64,000 nt of DNA from Pestalotiopsis fici W106-1. Its lineage: Eukaryota; Ascomycota; Sordariomycetes; Amphisphaeriales; Sporocadaceae. The notes beneath the pieces are model-generated. The model ran no database searches. It was not told the DNA's origin and saw only the letters and a list, made by a program, of their open reading frames with translations. Location of the stretch: positions 434,001 through 498,000 of the forward strand of contig NW_006917101.1 in the NCBI RefSeq assembly GCF_000516985.1. Reading direction: 5' to 3'. Below, one piece after another: positions 38,669 through 51,177 of this stretch. Position 1 is the stretch's first letter, and every line of letters begins with the position of its first letter. The translations under genes were made by a program, and so were the position numbers.

Positions 38669-39533
38669 TTACTTTCTGTACCACATGCGCGTGATCTTGG
38701 TGTTCCTCATCTTGCGCTGCAGCTGGAAGATACCGTACATGAGGGCCTCACTCGTAGGCGGGCAACCGGGGACGTAAATGTCGACGGGCACAATTCTGTC
38801 GCAGCCACGGACGACGCTGTAGCTGTAGTGGTAGTAGCCTCCGCCGTTGGCGCAGCTGCCCATGGAGATGACCCAGCGGGGCTCGGGCATCTGATCGTAG
38901 ACCTGGCGCAGAGCGGGCGCCATCTTGTTGGTGAGGGTGCCGGCGACGATCATGACATCGGACTGACGCGGCGAGGCACGGAAAATGATTCCGAGTCTGT
39001 CCTGATCGTATCGTGGGGTCGAAAGGTGCATCATTTCGACGGCGCAGCATGCGAGACCAAAGGTCATGGGCCATAACGACGACTGACGTGCCCAGTTGGC
39101 GACTTGGTCAAGGGTGGTACTGTGGTGTGCGTATCAGCATTTCATGTCCCCTTACAACCCGAAATCGTCCATATCAATTTCGTAGGACCGGGAGAATTTA
39201 CAGTGCATATTGAATGACGCCCTTGGTGCCCTCCTGGCTGGGAAGCGGGATTTCCTTGCGCTCACGGGGCAGGACGCTCGTCGAACCGTGGGGAGCTACC
39301 GATGTGGCATCCTTCTTGCTGGTCGTCGAGATGGCAGCGACCGATCGGAGAGGGACAATTGAGCTCGCCGGCTTGGCTATATCGAACACACGGAGTCAGT
39401 TACGGTGGCGACAACCATCTAGGGGAGGGCCGGTGAGGTTCCTCGGAGGTGGAAGCTTGTTGACCTCCTAAGGCAGGTCCGGGCGCGACGTACCTCTCAA
39501 AGCCAGCGAGGCGACTCGTCTTGATGCCAGCAT
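38669..39533 (-). CDS. NADH:ubiquinone oxidoreductase 20 kDa subunit (PSST, NDUFS7)
   Basis: Three exons: 39494-39533, 39202-39376 and 38669-39119 (introns 117 and 82 nt), giving 221 residues. The first exon ([13 protein letters not shown]) begins an Arg-rich mitochondrial presequence, continued by the second; the mature protein probably starts near residue 35-60. The core is the NuoB/PSST domain that carries iron-sulphur cluster N2, the last cluster before ubiquinone. The four ligands are visible: tandem C96-C97 ([11 protein letters not shown]), C161 ([11 protein letters not shown]) and C191 ([11 protein letters not shown]). Complex I passes electrons from NADH to ubiquinone while pumping protons across the inner mitochondrial membrane. 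The splice from exon 2 to 3 gives the family-typical junction [16 protein letters not shown]. Length and motifs are complete; nothing is odd. Confidence 0.97.
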
Positions 39534-42500
39534 CGTGTATGTGGGATACAGAGCTGGGTTATTGAAGATTGGTGGGAATCCTCAAGGGTATGCAGAGTGG
39601 AGAGTTCCGTCAGGAGTGCAATTGAACCAGCTCTCAATTACTGCCCGCGGCGGTCGGTTTGCAATCAATTCGATTGACGTTGATGATGAGCTTCTTTTCG
39701 CCGCCCTCTGGCTAATCAGCAAATGCGCGCCTCCGATTGGCTGCCCAGGGCCCGACGGATTTTCCGGACCCGCACTTGATCAGAGCCATTGTCCAGCCAG
39801 ACAAGAGGCGAAAATAATCACCAAAGCCTGCGTCCAAAAATTGTGGTGATGCTTTCGGTCCTATTTCGCAATACCATTTGCATCATTTGTTGATGATGTC
39901 TCCGCAGCGCATTTCCCGCAATAACAAAACTTGGTCATCAATTCAAAAGTTCATGATTTGTTGCAGCTGCACCAAGCCAAAATCACTACGACAACGGATC
40001 CTTAGCATTCAGAATTGGCATTGCGACTGGCTTATTGCTCATCTTGGAACGAATATGTGCCAACAAAGTATACAAGCCAAACAAATCAGAATAGCATTCA
40101 TTGAACATTTGGATTGCGATTCAATTGAGACGTCCTTACAATTCGTTTCATCGTTTTTTCTATTCTTTCTTCTTCTTTTCTTTCTTCAGCACCACTTTGT
40201 ACATGTAGAGATATTTCCGCATAACACTTACACAGCCAACATCCATGGATCGAATGTCGTTGCTCCCTAGAAGCACTACATATAATTTCGATTATGAGTA
40301 TATTATTGTTTATATTCGTCAATATGACTGTCACTGGTGGCTGCGTAGGCTCACTGTTGACCACAATTTTTGCAATTGCTTACTGTTCAGCAATGAATCG
40401 ACCTTGAGCGGTTGCGCGTTGCTTATGACCGGTTGACTTTTATTACTCACCGCTGCTGCACTTCGAATTTGTGATATGCAGAGAACTTGCGATTTATGCG
40501 ATCCAGAGTCTTTTGAGCGTGGCAGCTCTGGATTGGTGAAATTCTATCAATCTTGCCAGAAGAAGGATGCGAGGGGTGATCTTCATGATGCCTCGTCTAT
40601 GCACTGGCTCAAAACGTGATTGCTTGTCTTACGCCATCCCCAAGAACAGTATAAGCTCTTTGTCGAGGTACAATGATTACTTGTATTTCCCAATCAGGTG
40701 CAAGTATACCTCTATGCGGTAGCTCCGACTTCTTGCTGCAGAGTACTCAGTGCCACCAAGACTTTTCCAAGTGCAAGCGCAAGAAGAAATGGTTCATGAT
40801 GAGGAATCTGGTCAGGTCAAGGGCTTTTTATGTCTACAACAGTCATGACTCGTCCAGACTCACGGCTCTCGGGGAACGCCTGGTGGGTTGGTTACATTCC
40901 TGACGTCGCTAATAACCAAGAAACCGCCGGGCATTTGACCAGTAAGTTCCCGAGGTTGCGAGGTTTCTCTCAATCCTTGGCGGCACAACCACGGCGTCTT
41001 GTCGCTTGGCTAAATACTATTGCCTTCCTTTCTCGCAAGAATCTCGGGTTACTGCATAGGCAATGTTATTGGTTGGACAGTGAAACTCAAAAGCAGACAC
41101 TATCCAGGTAGATAGCTAGACAAAATAACTGGTTGCTTCGATGGTTTGGCAGCTTTGACCCGACAGTTAGGAAAGGCCAATGGCCCCGGTCACGCACTCT
41201 TATTAAACCTTGAATTGGGGGAGTCAAATGGGTGGTGGGAGGTTACCCGACAGCACCGACTCACACAGCGGCGAGGCTCGGACAAGCACCGACGGTTCTT
41301 TCTTCCATTCGCCCAGTACGACTGCCACTACTAGACGCCTGTTGGCCTCCCTCTAGCACCACCCAAGTGCCTTAATGAGGAGCGACATGAGAAAGCTCCA
41401 GCGGCGCAAAAAACCTGGGGTAACGACCAGGGACTTACAAGGATTGATCCCCTAAACGTCACCCACCCATTGGGGGGCTCGATCCAGATCTAGTTATGTC
41501 ATGCTCACACGCTTGTCTTGGGCCCTGGCTCCCCCCATCAGCAGACAACTTGGTTTTGGTTTTTTTTGCTCTTTTTTCTTTCTTCCGCGATTTTGGATTT
41601 CAGGCCAAGCGAAGCGATGTGGTAAGCGCCATTCTTGCCGGTTGCGGCAATTGATTCGGATGCAACCTGCAATGCACTTGGTCGGGAGGGAAGAAAATCA
41701 ATACCACCAAAGACATGAAAAATTCCGCCTTTGGAGGGAGAAAAAATAAAAAATCTTACATGCCTACTATGCTTCGATGTCCTCCCTGTTGACTGGCTAG
41801 CTGGCTAGCTGGCCGAAACCATTCCCGGCTCTTCCTTTCCCATCCATCGACAACCACCCCCCCGGTCTGATTACCGTCATCTCCGGGCCATTGCCCAAGC
41901 TGCCTCCCGATTCTCAAGTCGCCCAGGATTCCAGTCTTGGGAAGCAGGTGGGCGGGGTAACGTTATGATTGAGGCTGAGATGGGCGATCTGGACGATTGA
42001 GATTATGTATGCCCAGTAAATGACATAACACCCTGCAGCTCAATATCGCTTAGTTGCCAGTCAACACCAAGCTGGGCAAAACACTACATACACACACAAC
42101 GTACAATTCCCTTCTCCTCCCTCGCCTGGCCTGGTGAGTGAGTCGCCAAACTTGCCTCACCGCAGCCCTGAGCCTGCCCACTATCCGACCCGGCAGTGTT
42201 TTCCCTCCTAGGTAGTAGTGCAGATTTGTCATTTACAAGGTCAGGCGAATGAGTAGAGGTTGAGAGGAATCAAACCATTGGCGAGGCCCTGTCATTGCCT
42301 AACCACCCCGATCTAGACCCGCGTTGCGCTATATGGGTCACTCTTACTCAACCCCCACATCGTGGCCATCGCAAAAGCCGTTGCGCTGCACTTACTCGCT
42401 TCTTGCCTTTTTGTCTCACTTGGAAAGCGGTTCCCTTCCAGGCACTTGTTAGTTGCCTGCATCTTTTGAATACCTGTAGGTAGACTGGCCCGGTGACACG

Positions 42501-42682
42501 ACATGTCTCATCTTTTCTATCCAGCCTAGACTCAATCATCTACTCGACGACGACTTTAAGGTCAACCCGTTACAATAGCAAACTTCAACCGATTCGGGCC
42601 TGCTCACAATGGAGTTGAGGCATCCTCGGTAATCTGCTCGTCGACACAAGGTTGTCGCGACACTGCTGAACATACTCACAAC
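39534..42682. other. Intergenic, no supported gene
   Basis: About 3.1 kb between divergent genes: the complex I subunit (-) and the PTH11/FucP fusion (+). The left end holds the complex I promoter. Frames here are short and domain-free. From about 42050 the sequence is C/T-rich and probably carries the leader of the fusion gene. Confidence 0.6.
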
Positions 42683-45624
42683 ATGTCGGCCACTCAGTCT
42701 GGTTCGGCCAACATCCCGGATAGAGGACCTAGTGTGTTCGCTGTCACAACTGCTACTCTCGTGCTGGCTTCCGTCTTCGTCGCGGCAAGGTTATATACCC
42801 GCCTGACCATAGTGCGGCAATTCAGCTGGGATGACTGGTTCATCATACTTGCTTGGGCCTTTGCCTTCGCCGTTGGCTTCACCATCGATCTCGGTACTAA
42901 AAATGGCCTGGGAAAACACGACAGCGATATCGCCGCTGGCGATTGGAATACTCTTCGGCGCTGCGAATATGCCTTTTCTGTCTTATACGTATGCGCTTTG
43001 CCCATGGGCCCCCGAAATGGTATTGGAGATTGACTGACTGACTGTTCAACTAGAACCCTGCCCTCATGGCCACAAAAACCTCCATCTTGATCTTTTACTT
43101 GCGGCTCTCCAGGAATACGCAGCAAGTTCTTCGCCTAGCATCCTGGGCAGTGCTCATTGTCGTCAACGTTGCTGGAGTAGTATTGACATTTCTGAATATC
43201 TTTCAGTGTCGGCCCATACGCGCTGCATTTGATAGATACCCGGGTGAGGCGCAATGCATCCCGCTACTCACCGAGTTCTTGTGCTCGGCACCTGTCAATA
43301 TAGTGACAGATCTTGCTATTCTGGCTCTGCCACTCCCAGTGCTTACTGGCATGAGATTGCCGTTTCGACAGAAGATCATCTTGATTGTCACCTTTACTCT
43401 CGGCATTTTTGTTACGGTGGTTGACGTCGTCCGGATATATTACCTTCAACAGGCCATTACAAGTGTGTCACCGGTCACCTCAAGCAATCCCGAGGCGACC
43501 TTTGGGGATCAGGCGGAATTTGCGTGGAATGCTTCTCTGTCGTTGATGTGGTCCTCGGTAGAAGTCAATGTCGGCATCACCTGCGCTTGTATACCGACTC
43601 TCAAACCACTCATCGTGCGCATTCTGCCAGCCATGCTCATTGACCCCGACGGCACGAGGCGCACCTCCGACACGACGGTGAAACAACCTTCGGACTCCTC
43701 AAGGCACTATAGCGACGAAGGAGTCGTGCGACCTCCAGCCATGGCACCTGAGCCAGCACTACTGTCTGATGGTATTGCACGTACAGATCAGGCCGCTGAG
43801 CATGAATCCACTGCTCTGGAATTTCTCACGACACCGGATATGTTAAATACTACCCAGCCTAGCTCACCGACGAGGCTGGGTCGATCGTCGACGATAATGA
43901 CGGCTGCCACTGCCGCCACAACTGGCAGTAGCGAGAACACGGTGCTTTTTGGATTTGTCAACATGAAAAAGCCAAAGAGTATCATTCGTACTACTGTAGC
44001 CGAATCTTGGAAATACTGCACAGTGGTCACCATTCTTTTCGTCTTGTGGGGGTTCTCTTACGGACTTTTGAACACATTGAACAATGCCATCGCGACGGTG
44101 GCCAACATGAGTGAGGCGCAAGCCATCGGACTCACTAGCGTGTATTTTGGAGGAGGCTATTTCTTCGGCCCCTTGGTCGTGGGCGAATGGATTCTGCGGC
44201 ACGATGAGCATCGCCGTACAAAGAAACACGACGGAACACCCTCGGTCGGCGGCTTCAAAGCAACTTTTATCATAGGGTTGTCCATATACGGCATCGGCAC
44301 CATTATGTTTTGGCCTAGCGCTATTTTGACCTCTTTTACCGGTTTCATGATTTCGAGTTTTGTGGTTGGTTTTGGTCTTGCCGTCTTGGAGACCGCCGCA
44401 AACCCCTTCATTGCTCTTTGCGGGCCATTGAATTATGCGGAAATGCGTCTTTGCTTGGCCCAGGCCATACAAGCTGTCGCCACCGTCGTCAGTCAACTCT
44501 TGGCACAGAAAGTCTTCTTCATCGGTATACAAGGCCAAGAAAGTGACTCTACACTTTTATTGGACGTGCAGTGGACATACTTGGCGATAACGTTGTTGTG
44601 CGCAGCATTGGCCCTATTCTTTTACTACATACCTCTACCAGAAGTTACCGACGCTGAGATGGAGAGATCTACGAAATACCTTCCAATGGACCCGAAGAAA
44701 CGAAGCATAGGAGGGTTCCAGCTTCGCACCTGGACACTCGCTCTCGCTGTGCTGGCGCAGTGGACGTATGTTGCTGGCCAGGAGAGTATGAGCATATTCT
44801 TCCGAGGCCTTCTCACACCCGATGCGCAAGTCCAAGCAGCCTCCAACTCTGGGGCATCCCGCACTGCAGCAAGACAAGAATCATCTGAAAATACATCATC
44901 CGAAGATACTGCTGCACTCGCCCTCTCGATTTCGGATTACCTTTTGGTGGCTCATACCGCATTCGCGGCATCTCGATTTCTTGTTGCCTATTTGGCATAT
45001 TTATCACCCAGACACCCCAAAGTCCCGCAACCGCGTACTGTGCTTAATATTAGCACAGGCCTGAGCATACTCTTTGCAATCTTGATAGCAGCAATACGCC
45101 CGTCAAATCCCAACCTTGTGGCCATTCCAGCAATTTTATTCTTCTTCTCGGAAGGGCCAATGTGGCCATTGATCTATACTCTCGGTCTGCGCGGCCAAGG
45201 AAAACGTACCAAAAGGGCGGCGGCGTATATCACCATGGGAGCGTCTGGACCTGCGTTTTGGCCATTTGTCATGTACGCCATCAAGCAGCATGGTGCAAGC
45301 TATCAGATTGCATTCACTGTTGTTGTTGGACTCTTGGTATTTACAGCACCTTTTGCCATCTTTTTGGATTTCAAAAGGGATGCCAGGACACTGGTTGACG
45401 CGCGCGTGGATAGGGAAGAACAGCAGCGCCTCCAATCTGGACAGCAAGAGCAAATGGGCCTTGACGAGATTATTGCACGGCGGAGACATACTACGGAAGG
45501 TAATACTCAGCCAAGCATGGTGAGGAAACTGTCGGTAGCGTTCATCAATCCATTTAAGAATCGGAGGGTATCGGAACCGACCTCTGTAGAACATCGTGAA
45601 AATAAGAGAGGCAGTGGTGGCTGA
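42683..45624 (+). CDS. Fusion of PTH11-like seven-helix domain and FucP-type MFS transporter
   Basis: Two exons, 42683-42988 and 43054-45624 (65-nt phase-0 intron, GTATGC...TAG), giving 958 residues. Residues 15-297 are a fungal rhodopsin/PTH11-like seven-helix domain: AARLYTRLTIVRQFSWDDW, then LYNPALMATKTSILIFYLRL across the splice, FQCRPIRAAFD and NVGITCACIPTLKPL. Residues 298-410 are a Ser/Thr-rich linker. From residue 412 (IIRTTVAESWKYC) an MFS domain of the fucose/glucose-galactose permease group follows: LWGFSYGLLNTLNNA, LETAANPFIALCGP, and near the end PLIYTLGLRGQGKRTKRAA. The two halves share one exon with no stop from 43054 to 45624. PTH11 domains are proposed surface receptors; FucP relatives are proton-coupled sugar carriers. 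A separate MFS start at an internal Met (near 43963) is possible. Sensing plus uptake in one chain is inference. Confidence 0.85.
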
Positions 45625-46472
45625 GATACTCAAGCCCGCCACGTTCTCCTCCATTTCAATAAAATGCTTTTCTCTCACACACACATATGCACCACAAACT
45701 TGAAAAAAAAAAGTGACGCATAATATGGAAAGAAAAGACAGAACTAGTGAAGTAGTTTCTCATTAGTTTCCTAAGTTGCATCCCTCGTGTTCAACGACTT
45801 ATCCGCGTGCCTGACTACTGCCTAGCTCATAAACTGTCACTTAAATCTTAATGCTCTCGGACCGAAGAGTTTATAATCTCATTTGACCGAGAGATTTGAG
45901 GCTTCTCTGAAAGAACATGCAGACATTCCTTGGTCAATCGTGCCTTCAATAACCAAGTCTCCCAAAGAATATACTCGTTGGGGGAAAAAAAATCAACAGA
46001 TATCTAGGTCCCAAAGCCCCCGCTGGAGATGAAGGTTCGGGCCCAGGCCGGTCCGTCACCAACGGGCGAGCCGGGTAGCGATCCCTGTCCGAGCGACCTC
46101 CCCGAAACGGCTTACCAATCCGATGACGATAAGGATAGGGAGTCTACATCATTGTCATTTTTTGCCGGCTAATTTCAGTTCATGGCATTTACAAATCAAG
46201 TCATGTACACGCTCAAAATACGGTACTTTATCAAATCAATAATCATACTCAGCTGTTGTTGAGTAATGGAACATTAAAATAACAGCTGCGCATTTATGGG
46301 TAAGTCAGATAGGACTAAACAATCCCGGTTCCGGCACCGCGGCTCCGATACGGCTACCGAGATCCGCGTCTCAACGTGTACAATTCTCTAATCAGAGTCA
46401 TCCCTAGCTCAGTAAATGATCCAACCATTAGGCAATTCAATTCTCCTCAGATAGTGAAACAAAAGAGGAAAA
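45625..46472. promoter_or_regulatory. Intergenic with CGG/CCG-rich blocks upstream of MFS gene
   Basis: Holds the 3' UTR of the fusion gene and the promoter of the DHA2 transporter. Two GC-rich islands (about 46010-46120 and 46323-46368) stand out from AT-rich surroundings and carry several CGG/CCG triplets in both orientations, including ccggttccgg at 46326. Paired CGG triplets are the typical half-sites of Zn2Cys6 regulators. Binding is inferred, not shown. Confidence 0.35.
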
Positions 46473-48699
46473 ATGCCAGTGCCAGAAAATAACCACCTCG
46501 ACGGCGACGATGCTGCATCGTCGCGGGCGCCTACCATGGGCGCCTACTCGGATACCACGCCGCTCCTGCGCTCCGAGACCACGTCACGGACGAGCCGGAG
46601 TAGTTCCGTCTCAGGCGCAGCTTCGCCGCCGTGTGCAGCAGCGGCAGGGCTGGATGAGCCCAACGTCAAAGTCAGCCCGCGGAGAGGCGTCTCGATTGCC
46701 CTGAGTGTTTATGTTTTGATTTTCTTGCAAGGTATGTCTTTTCTGCATGCGAGCTTTTAGTTGGCGGTGCGTTTCCGGACTTTGCTTTACTGATGAGAGA
46801 GAAAACAGCGAGTAACATGTCGGGCATGACCATGGCCCAAAGCACCATTGCCGCCGAGCTCGATGCCTATGAGCACGCCATGTGGTTCACCTCGTCGTAC
46901 CTGATTGCCATGTCGTCGTTTGGCCCCCTTGCCGGGAGACTGGCGGCCATCTTCTCGCCTCGGACTATCATTCTGTTCACCTCGGCCTTTTTTGTCGCCG
47001 GGGCCATGTTGTCGGCTGCCGCCACGAGCCTGCCCGTCTTCCTCTTGGGCCGTGTCGTCACTGGTCTTGGTGGTGCTGGTATCTTTACTACGGCCATGAT
47101 TCTCGTGCTCGAGCTGACGAGTAAGCGAAGAAGAGGTTTGTTCGTGGGACTTGTCAACACTGGCTTTACCACGGGCGTCAGTCTTGGTGCTGTGGTTTTC
47201 GGCGAGCTGGTTCCGGTGACTGGATGGGTGAGTCATTAATTTCCTTCCATCGGGCATTGGCGCAATAGCTATATGACGGAGCTGATCAACTTGTTACCAG
47301 AGATTTCTGTTCTGGATCCAGACCCCCCTCGCCGCTTTGGCAGGCCTGGGTGTTTATTTCAGTCTGCCTGCTTCGTTCAGGCCAGAAAAGAATGACGAGG
47401 AGGTGTCGACCTTTGCTAAACTGAAGCGAATTGACTATCTGGGTGCCTTCACACTAGTAAGTCAGGAGACTCATAACACTTGTTGCTTCATGAACAATTC
47501 ACTGATGCACTTTGCAGACCGGTACTCTTGTGCTCTTCCTCTACGGTCTCTCTGGAACGATTCAAATCATTCCAATTCTTGTTTCCGCCTGCACACTGGT
47601 CGCTTTTGTACTGTTTGAGTACTATGTCGCATCCGATCCCATTATCCCGGTTGTGGTACTCCAAAACCGTGGTGCTTTGCTCTCCTGCCTTGCACAACTC
47701 GGGTTCATGGCGACACGCTGGACTGTGTAAGTACCCAAGATATATGATACTATCGTTTCTGGGGTTACACCAGAAAGGAATCAACCACCAATTTTATCCT
47801 TGCAACACGCCCACTGTTCGTGTAACACTTGATATTACTATGCATTCTAAACCTTTTGATGTATCAAGGCAAAGACTAATAATGTAAAAACTCAATAGAC
47901 TATTCTACGCTCCCATCACGGCGCTGGCCGTATTTGGCTTCAGTCCTGGGGCCAGTGGAAGCATGCTCATTCCTACGAATCTCGGATTCGGAGCCGGCGG
48001 CCTCATTGTCGGCTGGCTGCATGTCAAGCGTGCTGGTAGCTTCTGGCTGCCAAGTCTGGTCTCCATGGCCTTGTTCGGCCTGTCGCTGTTCATGCTTAGC
48101 TTCGCGAGCAACCCAAGTGTCCCTACTTGGGTGTACGTGGCCATTTTGTTTGCCAACGGTCTTTGCACGGGTGCAACCCTTAACTAGTGAGTCACTCTCG
48201 CTCATTCAGAGCTCGTCTGGATAGATTGCTGACATTTGTCTGATCTAGCACGTTGGCACACTTGCTGCACTTGACACCCAGCAGCACGCATTACATTGCA
48301 ACAAGCCTGCTCGCCACATTCCGGGGCTTTGCAGGAAGTTTCGGCACGGCCATTGGCGGCGGCATCTTTGTCAGGAGCCTCCGAGATGGACTGGAGCAGG
48401 GCTTCATGACAGTCGACGGCACGGACAAGCTCTCTGACGCGCGACAGCTGCTCATCAAGAGGCTCGTCGGTAGCCCTGCGCTGGTCCACGACGGCGGCTT
48501 GTCGACCGTGGACCATCATGTCGCTGTTGACGGCTACGTGGCTGGCTTGAAGGTTCTCTTTCAGGCTGCCGTCGTCCTCAGTGCCATTGTCTTGGTTCTA
48601 CAAGCCGCGACTGGGTGGAATGGTCCAAAGGACCAGGATGAGGATGTGGAGGAGGTCAGACAGGCGTTGGCGCAGAGCGATCCAGAGTACGAGGCCTGA
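46473..48699 (+). CDS. MFS transporter, DHA2 family, probable vacuolar basic amino acid type
   Basis: Six exons: 46473-46731, 46809-47227, 47301-47456, 47518-47726, 47899-48186 and 48249-48699 (introns 77, 73, 61, 172 and 62 nt), giving 593 residues. The N-terminal ~70 residues are Ser-rich and carry TPLLRSET, a dileucine-like sequence compatible with vacuolar sorting. Helix 1 starts at GVSIALSVYVLIFLQ. MFS motifs are clear: TIAAELDAYEHAMWFTSSYL, GPLAGRLAAIFSPR (loop 2-3 motif A), LLGRVVTGLGGAGI, and late in the chain SSTHYIATSLLATFRGFAGS, typical of the fungal Fnx1/Vba group. Those proteins use the vacuolar proton gradient to move basic amino acids into the vacuole; other DHA2 members export drugs. 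All splice phases agree. The lumenal segment before the last helix (about residues 498-545) is hydrophilic, as expected. Confidence 0.87.
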
Positions 48700-49124
48700 A
48701 AGCTGCCATGCGAATGGCATTCGGCCATGAATACTCTGTAGATCGCGTGTATAACATAAAGCCGCATGTTATAGAAGAGTAAACCGCCCGAGCGGCATAT
48801 ATAAGGAGACGCATGTAATTGAATGCTATATAGAAGACGGCCGCAACGGCTTCTAGATATCCGCAACGAGGGATTTGGTTCTTTAACAATTGTATAAGAA
48901 ATGACATCGGGAAGCAGATCGCAATTGAAAAACCAGAAATTGAAGTAAAAGTCAAGTAGGGGAAACCTCCCACGAGATGAAAACCCCATTTCAACTATTC
49001 TATGCTCACTGCCTAGGAAAGATCAATTGGGGATGTTTTATCAGCCTTCTAAACCGTCTCTCATTGACCAAATCGTGTGTAGCAGTGTTGGAGCGATTCT
49101 TGAACCCAACAAAAGAGGGCCTAA
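48700..49124. other. Convergent intergenic region
   Basis: Between the 3' ends of the DHA2 transporter gene (+) and the secreted-protein gene (-); two 3' UTRs and nothing else visible. Confidence 0.6.
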
Positions 49125-49975
49125 CTATTGAATCCCCTCGAGGAGTTCTTCAAGACTTCCAGAAGTGACAACAGTCACCTTTTCACAAAGCTCGGGAGGA
49201 CAATTCTCTTCATATGCCTGTCATTAGACTATCAGCAAACACGCAGATGGAGAAAAAGGTGAAAAGCTACCCACGTAAAGTGTTCCTGGCTTGTCGGTGC
49301 AATCTTCAATAAGAGGTACGTGCCTAACCACGGATTGCGCCAGTGAAGTGGGACTCCAATTGAACACGGTTGGCGTCAATGGCGCCTCTTCACGGAACTC
49401 GATCAAGTTTGCTGATTCCCGATTAACATGTTGTCCAAAATTCTCAATGGTGAGATCATTCATACCTTCAAATCTATCGACGAGCTCAAGCATGGTGGAG
49501 TTTCGGATACCCCAGCCAACACCAGTCACGTCCCAGACACGGCCTTTCATACGATCTCCCAGGTTCGATACTGGTTGATCCGGTCCTTGAAAGAGTACTG
49601 ATGCCAGCTCAGTTAGCCTTTTGACATCAATTATTGGTGGTCTGACAAGTGTCATACCGTAAACATTAAAACCAGCCTTGACCAAGTTCGCCGTATCATT
49701 TCGTAGAGCAATGTCAGTCTGCACAGGATCAAAACCCCGGGAGATGACCAAAGGGTGGTAAGCCGTGAGTCCACTGCCCAGGGAGATTAGTTGGTTGCAC
49801 AAGTAGGAATTTTCTTCGAGGACACTCACGTGTAGAAAACGTTGACTTCGCCGCATGTCTTATTGGCCGGAAACGTGATTTGAGGCAATGTCATCTGGGG
49901 TTCAAACGGGTCCATAGCAATCGCTTGGCTAATCCCAATCAGGACAAGAACTAGAGTCCGGCCCAGAGTATACAT
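49125..49975 (-). CDS. Secreted protein of unknown function
   Basis: I do not recognise a named domain. Four exons rebuilt from phase: 49830-49975, 49658-49773, 49275-49597 and 49125-49217 (introns 56, 60 and 57 nt), giving 225 residues. Residues 1-20 (MYTLGRTLVLVLIG then ISQAIA) form a signal peptide. The mature part shows conserved-looking blocks: TFPANKTCGEVNVFYTGLTAYHP with one N-glycosylation site, NVYVLFQGPDQP, DRMKGRVWDVTGVGWG and FNWSPTSLAQSVVRHVPL. It has few cysteines (C43, C192, C202 and C207 approximately). I recall similar fungal hypothetical proteins with a GDR..G..WDVTGVGYG block, but no function. It lies between the DHA2 transporter (convergent) and a glutathione transferase in the same direction. 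The stop-free reading across the intron at 49598-49657 makes one intron optional. The last exon is supported by the GTGGGT donor and CAG acceptor. Confidence 0.65.
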
Positions 49976-51177
49976 ATTGGACACAAATCAATATTGGAAA
50001 AAATGGAGAGTTTTGATAGTGTTTAGCACAGCAAAGTTGCACACGGTGAATGTAGAGTATCGATGAATAATCTTAATTTCTACAAGAATAGACACGAATA
50101 TCAAGGACATTTTATAACCATTTTCTTGAATTCGTAACTTTGAGTTGATAACATCGCCAGCACAGGGCATCAAATCGATCGACGCTTGCTCGGTCCCGAG
50201 AGCCTTGGCAGCGCAATGAACACAATGCCGAGATGGAGTCAAGACCAGGGGCACGCGATTGGGCAAAGTCCATGGATACCAATTTGAAGTTCCTTGGCCC
50301 GAATGGTCATGAAAGCAATCATGGCGTTACTAATCACTCGTTATTGCATCCATAGATGATGTATGGAATGGTCAACTTTCGACTGCCGAGAGTTCGCCCC
50401 CAACGGAGTATAGGTATAACCGACAATTGCTAAAAGTTCCTGGACAAATACGGAAGTTTACAATGTGCCATTCGGCAGTCGCGTGTAGTCTCCCGCCGAT
50501 GACTTGTTCAATTGGTAAGCAGCTCCGTTCGCCTTGCACGGAAGACGGATTAACGGAGAACAGCAACGACCAATTCCGGGGGCCGGCATTCCATATCGAT
50601 TGTCTTATTCCAGAAGTTGCATTGTTAGTAATTATAGAAATTGCTGCTAATTCGAACCAAGCTCCCCTACGAGCCTCCTGTCAAGGTCTTGCTGCGCTGC
50701 GCAAGAGGAACGCCGTGGGCTTTCAAGGGCGGAGAATCTAATATGGCATTGGACTGCGCTCTAATATACAACCTGAGGATGCAGTGAGGCTCATAATGGT
50801 ATCATGTAAATCTTCAAGCGGGAGGGCACCTGTGTTCGAAATTATGCCAGATGAATGGCAAAGAATGTAATTGTTTGGTTCTTGAATCGATACAGCCAAA
50901 AATAAATGACTTTTTGAGTGCTTATGAACATAGTAAATTGTTTATATCAAATCTTTCGCCGTGATTTACTTAGAATCTGCCCAGAAGTGCCAGTTGTTAT
51001 TCAAAAGCACAAATTTGTGGCTTAGTTTGCGTAGGGATTGTCTGCTCTGATTCCGTACTAGAGGTTGCGCGCATGCATACAAGATCTCTATTCTCGCTAT
51101 CACAAAGGTCCTCAAGTGGGACATATGTATGACCTAACAATATTCAAGTCTTTTCTACCCTGGATAGGTATATATTC
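49976..51177. other. Intergenic, no supported gene
   Basis: About 1.2 kb of AT-rich DNA between two minus-strand genes: 3' UTR of the glutathione transferase and promoter of the secreted protein. No supported gene or tRNA. Confidence 0.6.

Noticed and set aside
43864..44538. Minus-strand frame of 224 residues inside the transporter fusion
   Set aside because: Antisense shadow of a conserved MFS coding region.
50640..50680. Sequence resembling a tRNA T-loop on the minus strand
   Set aside because: The flanking bases do not form a T stem or an acceptor stem.
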